This document shows positions 9,858-18,720 of a stretch of DNA of 64,000 nucleotides, piece after piece. The DNA comes from Symbiodinium sp. CCMP2592. Taxonomy: Eukaryota; Sar; Dinophyceae; Suessiales; Symbiodiniaceae. Within the stretch, counting starts at the first letter, position 1. Each line of letters opens with the position of its first letter. Under the pieces are notes generated by a model, which was not told where the DNA came from, did not search any database, and saw only the letters and a program-made list of their open reading frames with translations. Location of the stretch: NCBI GenBank assembly GCA_905221615.1, contig CAJNDT010002913.1, forward strand, positions 300,167 to 364,166. The letters run 5' to 3'. Made by a program: the position numbers and the translations under genes.

Positions 9858-12698
9858 ATGGCTGCGGCAGGACCCTCGATGGACACTGGACGCTCCTCTC
9901 ATGAGGAGGCACCATTTCAGGCTATCTGGACACCGAAGACTGGATGCAACTTCAAGGTTGACATCCGCACTGGTGTTCCTGACCTGTCCTTGTACCAGAA
10001 AAGTGCGTCCTGGGCAGACCGTCGTGTACTCCGAACAGTTGGAGATGGCGACGGTATTGCCGGCTATCCTACAAGGGATCGTCGAGCCTATCCTCGAAGT
10101 GCTCCTTTGGCTTCCCTCAGGATCATCCCAGAAGGTGTTCCGCGGTTCTTCCGCCAGCAGGACACCACGGCGTACTTCCCTCATGGGGAGATGGCCGCGG
10201 TGAACATTCTGGAAGGACAGTTGGCCTTCCTGTCGCATGTCCTGCGCTACGAGGAAAGCAACCCTGGAACCCATGTGCTGCCGCGGCACCTCACCTGGAA
10301 GTTTGACTTCTTGAGGTGCTTCCTTGGATGTCTGACCAACGACGAGCTCATCGAGCTCGATCGAGAAATCTTCGACATCCATCAGATGCGACACAATCAC
10401 AATGGATGGGCGGTGAAGTCATCCAAGCAGTTGTCGCAGCTGACTCGGCATGACACGAGAGTCACGCCTGGCAGATACATGGAGATTCCTCTGGAGACGA
10501 TGATGAAGCACCACTTGAGGCCTTTCGATTGGGCGCCCAAGAAGTTCTTCGCTTTCTTGATGGCGAACTCGAAGGGCCGCTTCAACATCTGGGTGGCCCC
10601 AGTGGCTCTGCAGTTCGAGCGTTTCTTTGACTTCGACTTCTACGTCGGGGTCTCCGCCGTCCAGGGCCACTCGCGGATGCCCGAGCAGGTTGCTGATGTC
10701 GCCTACGGGGAGAGGCTCACTATCGACCGATGCCGCCAGCTGGGAACGATTTTCCACGCCTCGGATAACTCCAACTACGAGAGCATCCGGGAAAACGGCT
10801 TAAGGCTGGAGGCGACGAAGGCGGCGTGGCAGCGGCACAGGAAGGCCATCCATCTCGTGTATGCGGGTGGAGTGGTTTCTCCTGGGTCTGGGACCGTCAT
10901 TAAGTACGGCTCCTACGTCTTCTACGCCAAGCTCGATTACGAGAGCTATCTGAACCACGGCCACGATCTGTTTCTTACAGACAACGGCGTGGTGCTCTCG
11001 TACAAGGACATTCCGGCGATGTATCTCACACATCATTACCGTCCTCCTCACGAGCAAGATCCGGGTGGCATTCGCCATGAGAGGAAGCAGCAAAGCGCAG
11101 GGGTAGGCTCTTCTCAGGAAGAGGGAACCTCAGCGTCTGCTTCCGCATCTGCTACCGGAGGCTCTCCACATGGAGGGGTACCGGGTAGCAGTTCGGATCC
11201 AACGCCTTCGAAGCCAGCTCCCAAGAAGAGGCCAAAGACATCTCAGGATGAAGGCCAAGCGTCGACGGGAAGCTTCTCTCAGGAGAAGGTACCCACTTTA
11301 GACGCGGCGGCTCTCCAGAAGCTTATTCGCGAAAATGAGCTGAAGGCAGAGCGGGAGCGGCAAGCCACATCCTCCCAAGGGGACACCAAGTATGCATACC
11401 AGTCTGGGGACACCGTCCACGGCAAGGTTGATGCGCACAAGTCCCAGCAGCAGGAGGAGCTCAACGAGGTCCGCAAGGCAAGGACCAATCCATGGCATCT
11501 CTTTGCCCACGGCAAGTTGCACATGGTGGACTCTTCTGGCCAGCCGATGCTTAGCACCTACGGCGATGCCCTCGTACAGGTCACCCCCTGGCATACCTTG
11601 ACTATTTCGATGAGGGAGTCTTTGGGTGGTGAATACGACTGGGCATCCTGGTTGCAGCATCCTCTCTCGGGGTACTCCCTGCACTTCTTCCTCAAGGCTT
11701 TCGAGATGGGGAAGTTGCAGGGGAACTACCTCGTGGAGCTGGACAAGAAACCGAAGGTTTACTCCAACGGTTACTCGTCACCTTGGATGAACATGCGTCG
11801 TCATCCGGGAGGTCTTGCCAAGATGCTGGAGGATGTCACCCTCGCCTCGCAGAACGAATTCCGGCCCAACGTGGGTAACATCGGATTCGATCGCCCTCGA
11901 GACTCTGATCCTCGTGCAAAGATGCCAAAGACGGAGGATCCTGATTACTCTCGCAAGCTCGCCGGACACAGTGCTTTCCTCAGGGAAAGGTATGTGTACG
12001 AAGAGGTCTTCAATGTGCGAGAGGACTTTCAGATGCTCGTTCGCGTCATCAATGAGGCATACGGAGTGGACTTCTTCTCCTACATCCAGCGCCACGCCAG
12101 TGATCTGGAGGTTCGCCGTAAATACACGGCGCGAACCCCTGAGGGCTACAATCTCTATGACAGTACCCTCAAGCAGCCGTTCAGCGGCAGCTACATCCTG
12201 GCCGTTCTGGAGAAAGTCTTCGCAGAATCTGAGCACCGAGATTTCAAATCGGCTTTCGCACGCAAGGCAAAAGCGGACTTGGTGGCTTACGAGGACTTGA
12301 AGGCGAAGAAGGAGTCCGAGCTGAATGAGCTCCTCACTCGACCATATGAAGACATTATGATCGAGGAGTTCATCGACCGACTCCTATGTCCACAGATCGA
12401 GGAGATCGAGGAGCCTCCCGCGGCTACTCAGATGGATACCTCCGAACCGTCGTCTGGATCCACGGACTTGCCACAGGGCAAGAAGGTTGATCCGGTTAAG
12501 ACCGAGCCGACCGATGTGCCAATGGAGACTGAAGCTCCAGAAAGCTCTCCACAGGGAGAGGCATCTGGGCTACTGTCGAGCCAATGGAGACGGACGCTCC
12601 GGAAAGCTCTCCACATGGGGAGGCATCTGGGGTGGATGTTCCACAACAGAAGACCGAAGCCACGGAAAGCTCTCCACAGGGAGAGGCATCCGAGGTGA
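9858..12698 (+). CDS. Copia accessory ORF2 (946 aa) with a Tpt1/KptA-like domain
   Basis: Residues about 190-392 resemble RNA 2'-phosphotransferase Tpt1/KptA, which uses NAD to remove a 2'-phosphate left at RNA splice junctions. Visible landmarks in family order are TRHDT (about 197, matching the LRH motif), KGRFNIWV, SAVQGHS (266-272, matching IRAxQGHS), FHASD (His300, matching HGT), ENGL, KAIHL and NGVVLSYKDIPAMYL (from about 376). The Arg of IRAxQGHS is a Ser here, so classical activity may be altered. The remainder is low-complexity, Glu/Lys-rich or unrecognised. The ATG at 9858 follows a pyrimidine tract and AG. The last 115 nt overlap ORF3, where an ESSPQGEASG peptide repeat continues in ORF3's frame, so ORF2 and ORF3 were probably one frame. 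Confidence 0.75.
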   Translation: MAAAGPSMDTGRSSHEEAPFQAIWTPKTGCNFKVDIRTGVPDLSLYQKSASWADRRVLRTVGDGDGIAGYPTRDRRAYPRSAPLASLRIIPEGVPRFFRQQDTTAYFPHGEMAAVNILEGQLAFLSHVLRYEESNPGTHVLPRHLTWKFDFLRCFLGCLTNDELIELDREIFDIHQMRHNHNGWAVKSSKQLSQLTRHDTRVTPGRYMEIPLETMMKHHLRPFDWAPKKFFAFLMANSKGRFNIWVAPVALQFERFFDFDFYVGVSAVQGHSRMPEQVADVAYGERLTIDRCRQLGTIFHASDNSNYESIRENGLRLEATKAAWQRHRKAIHLVYAGGVVSPGSGTVIKYGSYVFYAKLDYESYLNHGHDLFLTDNGVVLSYKDIPAMYLTHHYRPPHEQDPGGIRHERKQQSAGVGSSQEEGTSASASASATGGSPHGGVPGSSSDPTPSKPAPKKRPKTSQDEGQASTGSFSQEKVPTLDAAALQKLIRENELKAERERQATSSQGDTKYAYQSGDTVHGKVDAHKSQQQEELNEVRKARTNPWHLFAHGKLHMVDSSGQPMLSTYGDALVQVTPWHTLTISMRESLGGEYDWASWLQHPLSGYSLHFFLKAFEMGKLQGNYLVELDKKPKVYSNGYSSPWMNMRRHPGGLAKMLEDVTLASQNEFRPNVGNIGFDRPRDSDPRAKMPKTEDPDYSRKLAGHSAFLRERYVYEEVFNVREDFQMLVRVINEAYGVDFFSYIQRHASDLEVRRKYTARTPEGYNLYDSTLKQPFSGSYILAVLEKVFAESEHRDFKSAFARKAKADLVAYEDLKAKKESELNELLTRPYEDIMIEEFIDRLLCPQIEEIEEPPAATQMDTSEPSSGSTDLPQGKKVDPVKTEPTDVPMETEAPESSPQGEASGLLSSQWRRTLRKALHMGRHLGWMFHNRRPKPRKALHRERHPR

Positions 12699-14524
12699 AG
12701 GTCGAACCTGATGTGCACATGGGTCAGGAAGGAGGTAAGTCCGAGAACATCGAAATGGCTGAGGAAGGCTCACCACAGGGTGAGGAATCCATGCCAGACA
12801 TTTCTCCCGAGAAGGATGATGAAAGTGAACTTCACGATCAAGGCATCTGGGGGAAATGCAAGACTGTTCCGGATCCTGAGTACTACCAGGCCGCGAAGGA
12901 TGCAGAGGACCAGAATGAGAACGCGTTCGACAAGATGGGCAAGGCAAAGGAAAAGATCGAGCTCGTTGATCTCGAAGAGTTCAAACATTTCCTTACGCAG
13001 CTCACCGAAATCGAACGACAAATTCAAAGCCCTATGCGGCTGCTCTGCAAGCAGGTGCGTGGATATGGCTATTCAGGCTTGTATCATACAGGACTTCGTG
13101 ATCCTGACTACGAGCCCGTACTCGCCTACAAGGTGCAGCATATGAGTTGGAGGGTAAATGTTCCGAACCACAAGGGACAGAAATACTCTCTCTCTATGGT
13201 TGACCTATTCGACCAACTCAACAAGATGGATCCCATCTATGAACGTCGTCCCGACAAGAAGGACGTTGTCTTTCGTTCTGGGGACGTTCGCAGCACCTTG
13301 GACGATAAGCTCATGGGTAAGGCCTCTGACATCCGAGAATCAGCATTGGAGGTTATGGAAGCACTTCTTGATAAGCTGAAGTCCTTGGATGAAAGCGGCA
13401 ATCCGGCAACTCGAGAAGAACTTTTGAATGCTATGCTTCACTACTTCTTGAGCACCGGAGTCGATGAAGAGGAGATCGGGGACCTCTCTCTTGAGAAGAT
13501 GCCGAATCCTTATATTCATCGTTTTGGTCTGGCAGAGGACTCCAATGTCCCTATCTTCACCAGCAAGACCAAGTACGCCGCGCTCATCCTCAATCTCGGC
13601 AACATGAGCAGGGGAAGAAAGCGTTCCGCTCCTAGCTCCGTTGCTAATCACATTGACTGGGACGATGCTACACCATCTAAAGGAGCCTTGATAAAATCGA
13701 TTGCACAGTCGAAGACGCATTTGTTTATGCTCTGCGAAGCGGCTAAAATCGATGACTCCGAAGAGGCCTTCCTCAAGTCACGCGGTTGGCAATTCCTTCG
13801 TAACGAGTCCAAGGACCTGATGGTGGGAAGTCGTACAAATGGTGTCGGATCTTCGATCACCCGTCTTGCCGGCTCCACTCTCAGTGGATATGCCCACGAG
13901 TCCCTTCCAATAACCTATATGGTCGCGGAAATCGTGTATGGCATGACGTTACCGACCGGTCTCCAGGGCAGTCGTGGTGATGTTCCAGATGAGTCACTGA
14001 CCAAGGTCTTGGAGCGGGCTGGATCCGACCGGCTCAGAGTTTGTGTCTTCCACCTCCACAACGACGCGGCGGCAGACAAGGTGGCGTTGGCTCATGAAGT
14101 GTTGGGCAACATGTTCATTGACTGCTTGCACTACCAAGTCGACCTCATCGGTGGCGACGCCAACATGGCCCTCTACCGGGCCACCGGTAGAAAGCAAGAG
14201 TCGATGGATATTCGTGGCGGGATGTACCAAAGCCTTCTCGACTACTTCTTGGAGGCATGGTCAGAAAGCCCAAAGTGCCCACACTTCTGTTCGCCTCGTG
14301 CGAGACATGTGTCAGCAAACGCCATGTGGCTTCTGAAGCAGTATGAGGACACGCTGGGAATGCCATACAAGGAAGCTAAGCAACCAGACTGGAATACTTT
14401 TCCTGGTTTGGATCCTGTTATGGCTACAGTCATGGAATGGGGACACAGCATGTCGGACGATCAATGGGCGGAGTTTCCGTCTTCAAAGACGAGTTCGACA
14501 TCCATGTCTCTGAGTGGCTGTTAA
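12584..14524 (+). CDS. Copia accessory ORF3 (646 aa): N-terminal part of an EEP-type nuclease-like domain
   Basis: The C-terminal half (about 330-646) carries motifs in the order of the endonuclease/exonuclease/phosphatase superfamily used by LINE endonucleases and DNase I: ILNLGNMSRG (Asn), LFMLCEAAK (Glu), VFHLHND (His/Asp) and GGDANMALYR, the GDxN motif. The last catalytic motif of the fold, SDHxP-like, is absent here but appears in ORF4 as DYDAHTPLLIEV, so a frameshift near 14476-14495 splits the domain. The start is not a normal start: the frame continues ORF2 across a shift near 12570-12590 within duplicated sequence. I do not recognise the N-terminal half. Confidence 0.6.
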   Translation: METDAPESSPHGEASGVDVPQQKTEATESSPQGEASEVKVEPDVHMGQEGGKSENIEMAEEGSPQGEESMPDISPEKDDESELHDQGIWGKCKTVPDPEYYQAAKDAEDQNENAFDKMGKAKEKIELVDLEEFKHFLTQLTEIERQIQSPMRLLCKQVRGYGYSGLYHTGLRDPDYEPVLAYKVQHMSWRVNVPNHKGQKYSLSMVDLFDQLNKMDPIYERRPDKKDVVFRSGDVRSTLDDKLMGKASDIRESALEVMEALLDKLKSLDESGNPATREELLNAMLHYFLSTGVDEEEIGDLSLEKMPNPYIHRFGLAEDSNVPIFTSKTKYAALILNLGNMSRGRKRSAPSSVANHIDWDDATPSKGALIKSIAQSKTHLFMLCEAAKIDDSEEAFLKSRGWQFLRNESKDLMVGSRTNGVGSSITRLAGSTLSGYAHESLPITYMVAEIVYGMTLPTGLQGSRGDVPDESLTKVLERAGSDRLRVCVFHLHNDAAADKVALAHEVLGNMFIDCLHYQVDLIGGDANMALYRATGRKQESMDIRGGMYQSLLDYFLEAWSESPKCPHFCSPRARHVSANAMWLLKQYEDTLGMPYKEAKQPDWNTFPGLDPVMATVMEWGHSMSDDQWAEFPSSKTSSTSMSLSGC

Positions 14525-14949
14525 ATTCCACCAGCGCCGCGTACCTTCTCAACGATCGGGACTATGACGCCCACACTCCGCTCCTCATCGAGGTTCACGC
14601 GAACCAGTACTCTGGAGGAAGGATGAGGGCGCTCAACCGCAATCCCGACACCGTGAAGGAAGCCGCGGACAGAAAAAAAGAGAGACAGAAGCTGAACAAG
14701 GCGCGTGGTTCTGGTTCTACTGGTCCTGCAGCCGCACCACAGGGAGCAAGCTCTTCTCAGGAAGAGGCAGCTTCTGGTGCTAAAGCTTCTGGTTCTCAAC
14801 GTCCTCAAGAACCCGCACAACCTCCTGGTGGCAAAGAAGGCGGCAAAGGAGGCAAGTCCTCCAAAGGAAAAGGCAAGGACGCCGACAAGGGCAAGTCCAA
14901 AGGCAAGTCCAAGGACAAGTCCAAGGGCAAGAGCAAGGGGAAACACTGA
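14437..14949 (+). CDS. Copia accessory ORF4: end of the EEP-like domain plus Lys/Gly/Ser-rich tail
   Basis: The useful part begins at about 14488 with DEFDIHVSEWLLN and DYDAHTPLLIEV, which fits the C-terminal His motif of EEP nucleases and completes the domain begun in ORF3. It then becomes a Lys/Gly/Ser-rich basic tail that would bind nucleic acid. The nominal ATG at 14437 lies inside the ORF3 overlap and is probably not used; the shift between the frames may be an indel in this copy, an assembly error or programmed frameshifting. The stop is TGA followed by CTAG, a context known for readthrough, and the same frame stays open to 15195. Confidence 0.6.
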   Translation: MGTQHVGRSMGGVSVFKDEFDIHVSEWLLNSTSAAYLLNDRDYDAHTPLLIEVHANQYSGGRMRALNRNPDTVKEAADRKKERQKLNKARGSGSTGPAAAPQGASSSQEEAASGAKASGSQRPQEPAQPPGGKEGGKGGKSSKGKGKDADKGKSKGKSKDKSKGKSKGKH

Positions 14950-15195
14950 CTAGGTTCCGATTCTTCGGATGTGGAAATGGACAATGGACTCGACGAGGTT
15001 CCTTTTGAACAAGATGATGCCGTTGCTCCTGATCCACAGATTTCGTTACCTAGATCCCCTGCTGATCCCCACGGTTACGACCCTGTTCGCCATGCTCCGG
15101 TGATGCCGATCCACACGGTCGACATTTATCGCTGGCATGGTACTGAACATTGGCGTGATAGAACCTGGGATCGCGACATAGAGTTCATCGACTGA
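14950..15195 (+). CDS. Possible readthrough extension of ORF4 (about 81 aa)
   Basis: Immediately after the ORF4 TGA (14947-14949) the same frame is open through 15192 and ends at a second TGA. The encoded segment is acidic and Pro-rich, then contains a Trp/Arg/Asp-rich end (HGTEHWRDRTWDRDIEFID). The sequence across the stop reads TGA CTA G, the strongest known eukaryotic readthrough context. A separate small ORF starting at the internal ATG 14971 is the alternative. Confidence 0.4.
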   Translation, partial: LGSDSSDVEMDNGLDEVPFEQDDAVAPDPQISLPRSPADPHGYDPVRHAPVMPIHTVDIYRWHGTEHWRDRTWDRDIEFID

Positions 15196-15687
15196 ACTGG
15201 CAGAGTGTTTCACGGAATGCTTCTTTCAGAAGAAGGTATCCACTTGAGCATTCGTCATTTCATAAGGAGATGCTTTTCTCAGGAAAAGGTACTTCCTAAA
15301 GAACTCTTTCTCAAAGAAAGATACTTATCTCAGGATAAGATACTTCTCATGCCCTTATATATTTGCCGTGTCGCAAGATGTCATGCTGGCATCAAGTGGA
15401 GCTAAGCTCTACAATCTTTTATGTGACAGTAAGCTTTCCGCCTGGAGAGGAAACTGAACACAAGTGGGCAACTTTCAAGCAAAAGTTTTCAGTTGAAGAT
15501 CCGTTTGCGTTTTCGTGCGTGTTCTGCTCTTTTCATTGAAGCTGTCTTCAGGTGAGAGATGTATAGATTCTCTTCAAGTCGCAGATGTAGCTCAATACTC
15601 CGCTAATTCGACCGAGAGCAATAACAGGCTAGTTGAATGCCGACTCCACGGCCATGCAGCTCTACGTGTTTTAAATTTGTGCCTGGT
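15196..15687 (+). other. 3' untranslated region of the copia element
   Basis: It begins after the possible readthrough extension. Four hairpins of the dispersed family form a tandem run at 15220-15339. A 17-mer at 15669-15685 repeats the one before ORF2 and lies where the polypurine tract is expected, just 5' of the 3' LTR, although it is not purine-rich. I see no convincing coding sequence and no clear polypurine tract. Confidence 0.65.
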
Positions 15688-15871
15688 TGAAACACTGAAT
15701 GTTACACATCCAGGTGCCTGTCTGTTTCACGTATCACTTGCATGTATCCATGCCTGTTGCTCAAGGTTCTAGTGCAGTGGACTACAGCTGTGCGCCTGTA
15801 GCAAAAGAGACACCTGAGTGCCTGTGTTCCTGTACGCCTAGCGAGGGGATACACGTCCAGGTTACATCTCA
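15688..15871 (+). repeat. 3' LTR of the copia element
   Basis: The sequence begins TG and ends CA, and 15689-15871 is identical to 929-1111 base for base. It is followed by 15 G (15872-15886), matching the G run on the left flank. Confidence 0.93.
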
Positions 15872-17436
15872 GGGGGGGGGGGGGGGAGGACTTTAGGGTG
15901 TCGGGTTCCGTGGTAATCAGTTTGGCTTAGGCTTAGGATTTGGGGTCTCATGGTGGACAGTAAGATCCAAAAAGTCTTCAAATGAGGATGATTCGTGCTG
16001 GGATTGCTTCTCACCTTTTGAGGCGTGTGGATACATAGGAACCTATGTACCCCCAAACTCTCTGAAAGCAACTGCGCTAAAGTAACCCCGTTGGTAGCCC
16101 TTGTTGCAACCCTCACCTGAAACTCGCCTTGCATCCCTTGCCTGCCTGGACTCTCTCTTCAAGGCGGCGTTTCGCAAAGCGCAAATGCTCAACGTTCCGT
16201 CGCAGGTATGCTGTTTCCTGCTGGAAGACTCAGAAATTTGGGATGTTTCGAGTCCAGGGGGGTTATGGGGCTTAGGGTATTGATCGAATAATGTTGCACC
16301 CTAAATCTCGAGCCGAAGTAGAGTGTGCTTTCTATCTCTCCACCTGACAAACTTGTCTGTGGGGTCTCGGCCTTCAGGAGTCTAGGATGGGAGGTACCTC
16401 GGACCCTCACTATACCAGGTTCCTAAGTAGCCCCTTTAGAATAAAGGCTGCTGAGAGACTTAACAAACCCAGAGACTCCGAAACCCCATATTCAGGGAAT
16501 ATCCCTGAAAGTATAATAGGAACCCTAATATGCTTTAAATGATATTCCTTAGTTAAGGGGTTTTTGGGGTCTCTGACTCAGAACCCGAAAGAAAGCCCTG
16601 CTTGCCTACCATGGTCTCTTTGCTGCGCCGGGACAATCGTGACGGTCGGGCCGGGTGCACTTTTTCGGGGTCTGGATAAATAGCATCCAGTAGGGATCAG
16701 GGTTTGGGGGTTTGGGGTTCGGGGGTTCTTGACCGTACTACTCCGACAGGAGGGTTCACAGATTGACGTGGACGCGTAAGACTAAGGCTTGGACTGAGGG
16801 TGGGTCGCAGGGTTTGGAGGACACTCGTAAGAAGGGTTCCGGTCTTGCGTTTGCGATTGGCAATGTGTGGATGGTGCTTGAAAGCGATGATTATCAAAGA
16901 TGTCGATCTTGTTGTGATGTTCAAGTCTTCGCGCTGTACGTGCAATACGTGCTACTGCTGGCAGAGCTCATGCCTCTCGTTAGCCTCAGACTTAAACCCA
17001 GAGACAAACAGTGAGTATGATCATGGTGATCTTGAGACAACCAGGTGTTAGGTGAAGGCGATGGAGATGGCCCACTGTATGTTTATGATGGTTAATTATG
17101 GTACGGAATGAAGGGATGATGCTGCTGGTGATGATGATAAGGCTGTAGACCAGGAGGCACAGGAGGTCGAGGAGAACGAGGAGGAGGAGGAGGAGGAGGA
17201 GGAGGTGGAACCCCTGTGCTAACAACGCTCTGGATCGTATCCTAGCGAACCTTGATGCCTCAGACAGGAGCTGATACCAGCTAATACCCCTTCCCCGCCC
17301 CACCTAAAAACATGCATCTGGTCCTCGGCATCCACAGAGGGAGCAGGAAATTCCGCCCCCCTGCTCAGATCGTAACGAATGATGCAGGGCGGCTAAGATT
17401 CAAGTAAAGTTTGGAGACATGACTGTGCTTGACCCA
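15872..17436. other. Intergenic sequence, no gene recognised
   Basis: This stretch starts with the right-hand G run of the insertion site. It contains degenerate CCCTAAA-like words and a short GAG-rich run (about 17160-17205). No open frame has recognisable content. Confidence 0.55.
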
Positions 17437-17438
17437 TA

Positions 17439-17537
17439 TGGGAGTTTCCGTTTCAGGGGACCCCAATATAGTAAAATAGTAGGATTCCCATTATCAGGAC
17501 CCCAACATAAGGTACCCTTAATTTTCGGAAACTCCCA
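17439..17537. mobile_element. MITE-like element, family 1, copy A
   Basis: The 99-bp unit has terminal inverted repeats TGGGAGTTTCCG / CGGAAACTCCCA and is flanked on both sides by TA (17437-17438 and 17538-17539), as expected for Tc1/mariner-type insertion. It is homologous along its length to the reverse complement of 20804-20900. It encodes no protein, so transposition would need a transposase supplied elsewhere. Confidence 0.75.
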
Positions 17538-18289
17538 TAAAGTTCAGTTCAGAACCAAGTAGTAGCCCTGCCAAGTGGGGTGCCAGAGGCGACTGCAGGT
17601 TCAGGACGACAAAGGTCCCAGCAGCGCGTAGGATTTAGTTTAGGATTTAAGGTTTGGCTCAAACTCGTCTAATATAGGGACTGTTAATAACTAGAATGGG
17701 GTGCTAAGTATACTAAGGAACCCTCAAAGTAGTATAGGTAATTATTTAGGCGCCTATATTACGCAAGCCAGCAGGCTGTGGCCCCAGGTGTAGGGGTCTC
17801 GGAGTTAGGAACCCATCCACGGTCTTTCTTGCAAGAGTGGCATACTCCCTTGAGACCCAAACGTACAGAAGTATCCATACGGTTGATGGACAAAATCCTG
17901 CATGACCCCAGGGACCCTAAACTATGGTAAGTATGGTATATTCCTTATAATGGGTAATGCAGGATTTGGTCCATCAACAGTATGTTATAGCTCTGACTCC
18001 AACCCTAAATTCTAAAGCCCACCACGCACCTGAACGTCGTCGGCGCCGGCGCCGGCGTCGGCCACCTTGGTTACGGTAACGGCTATGAAGGTCCACAGCC
18101 ATGGGGGTTCAGAGTCTCAAAAGCTTTAGGACTCAACTTAGGTACAAGAGTCTGGAACCCTAAACCCTAAACCGGGACGTACGATCCGTGGGTCAGGCTG
18201 AGACACACACGCACACATAGGAACCTTTGGTTGAGCCATCAACCGTTTAAATAACAAGGCTGCTTTCAAGGGTTGTATCGAAAAAAGCA

Positions 18290-18720
18290 TACAGATATCT
18301 GATACATAACTATGTACAAGTGTATGTATGTATGCATGTATGTATGTATACATATAACATAACATACGCACGCATACATGCATCCATACATCCATACATC
18401 CATGCCTCCGTGTATCCGTGAATGCAAGAATACACACATCCGCACATATATACATGCGCACATTGCTACATACATGCATGCATGCATTACGCTCATTCAT
18501 TCATCCATTCATCCATGAATGCATGCATACTTGCATTCATCCGTGCATGCATACATGCATATATACATACATACATAGGTGCATACATACATAATGTCAC
18601 ACACACACATACCTACATACATACCTACATACACACATACGTGCGCACATACATACGAACACACGCGTGCATATGTGTATATACACTTCTGTATGAATAT
18701 GTAGATTAAGAGACACACAA
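18290..18720. repeat. CATA/CATG-rich microsatellite
   Basis: About 430 bp of low-complexity sequence built from catacatg, tgtatgta and related words. Open frames here encode only His/Thr/Tyr/Ile- or Cys/Met/Val-rich repeats and are by-products of the repeat. CCCTAAA-type words flank it at about 18155-18175. Confidence 0.85.

Larger units (their letters stand above)
1144..15339 (+). repeat. Dispersed family of 25 short hairpins (6-bp stem, NCAG-type loop)
   Basis: Sixteen-base hairpins start at 1144, 1176, 1213, 1252 (leader); 3728, 3779, 5087, 5589, 7976, 8009 (ORF1); 9893, 10175, 11108, 11162, 11273, 12467, 12545, 12607, 12670, 12769 (ORF2/3); 14751 (ORF4); 15220, 15273, 15305, 15324 (3' UTR). 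Loops are mostly TCAG, ACAG, GCAG, TCAT or ACAT. Stems differ (CTTCAC, CTTTCC, CTCTTC, CTTATC, CTTGCC, CTCACC and others) but stay paired on the 3' side. Nearly all coding copies lie in one codon phase and give a G-S-x-P/S-Q-G/E-x-A-P-like peptide; 5589 is in another phase. A degenerate copy with one mismatch is at 13483. The copy at 15305 has a seven-base-pair stem with a CAA loop. Confidence 0.85.
929..15871 (+). mobile_element. Young, near-complete Ty1/copia LTR retrotransposon with extra accessory ORFs
   Basis: The order is LTR, tRNA-type primer binding site, leader, ORF1 (Gag, protease, integrase, RT, RNase H in the copia order with integrase before RT), a 162-nt gap with a splice-acceptor-like end, accessory ORFs 2 to 4, 3' UTR, LTR. 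At about 14.9 kb it is roughly three times the length of a classical copia element; the excess is the long ORF1 middle region and about 5.3 kb of accessory coding sequence. The two LTRs are identical over 183 bp and ORF1 is uninterrupted, so insertion is recent. Two frameshifts break the accessory region. The flanks are G runs, so the target duplication is probably GGGGG but cannot be separated from the homopolymer. Confidence 0.93.
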
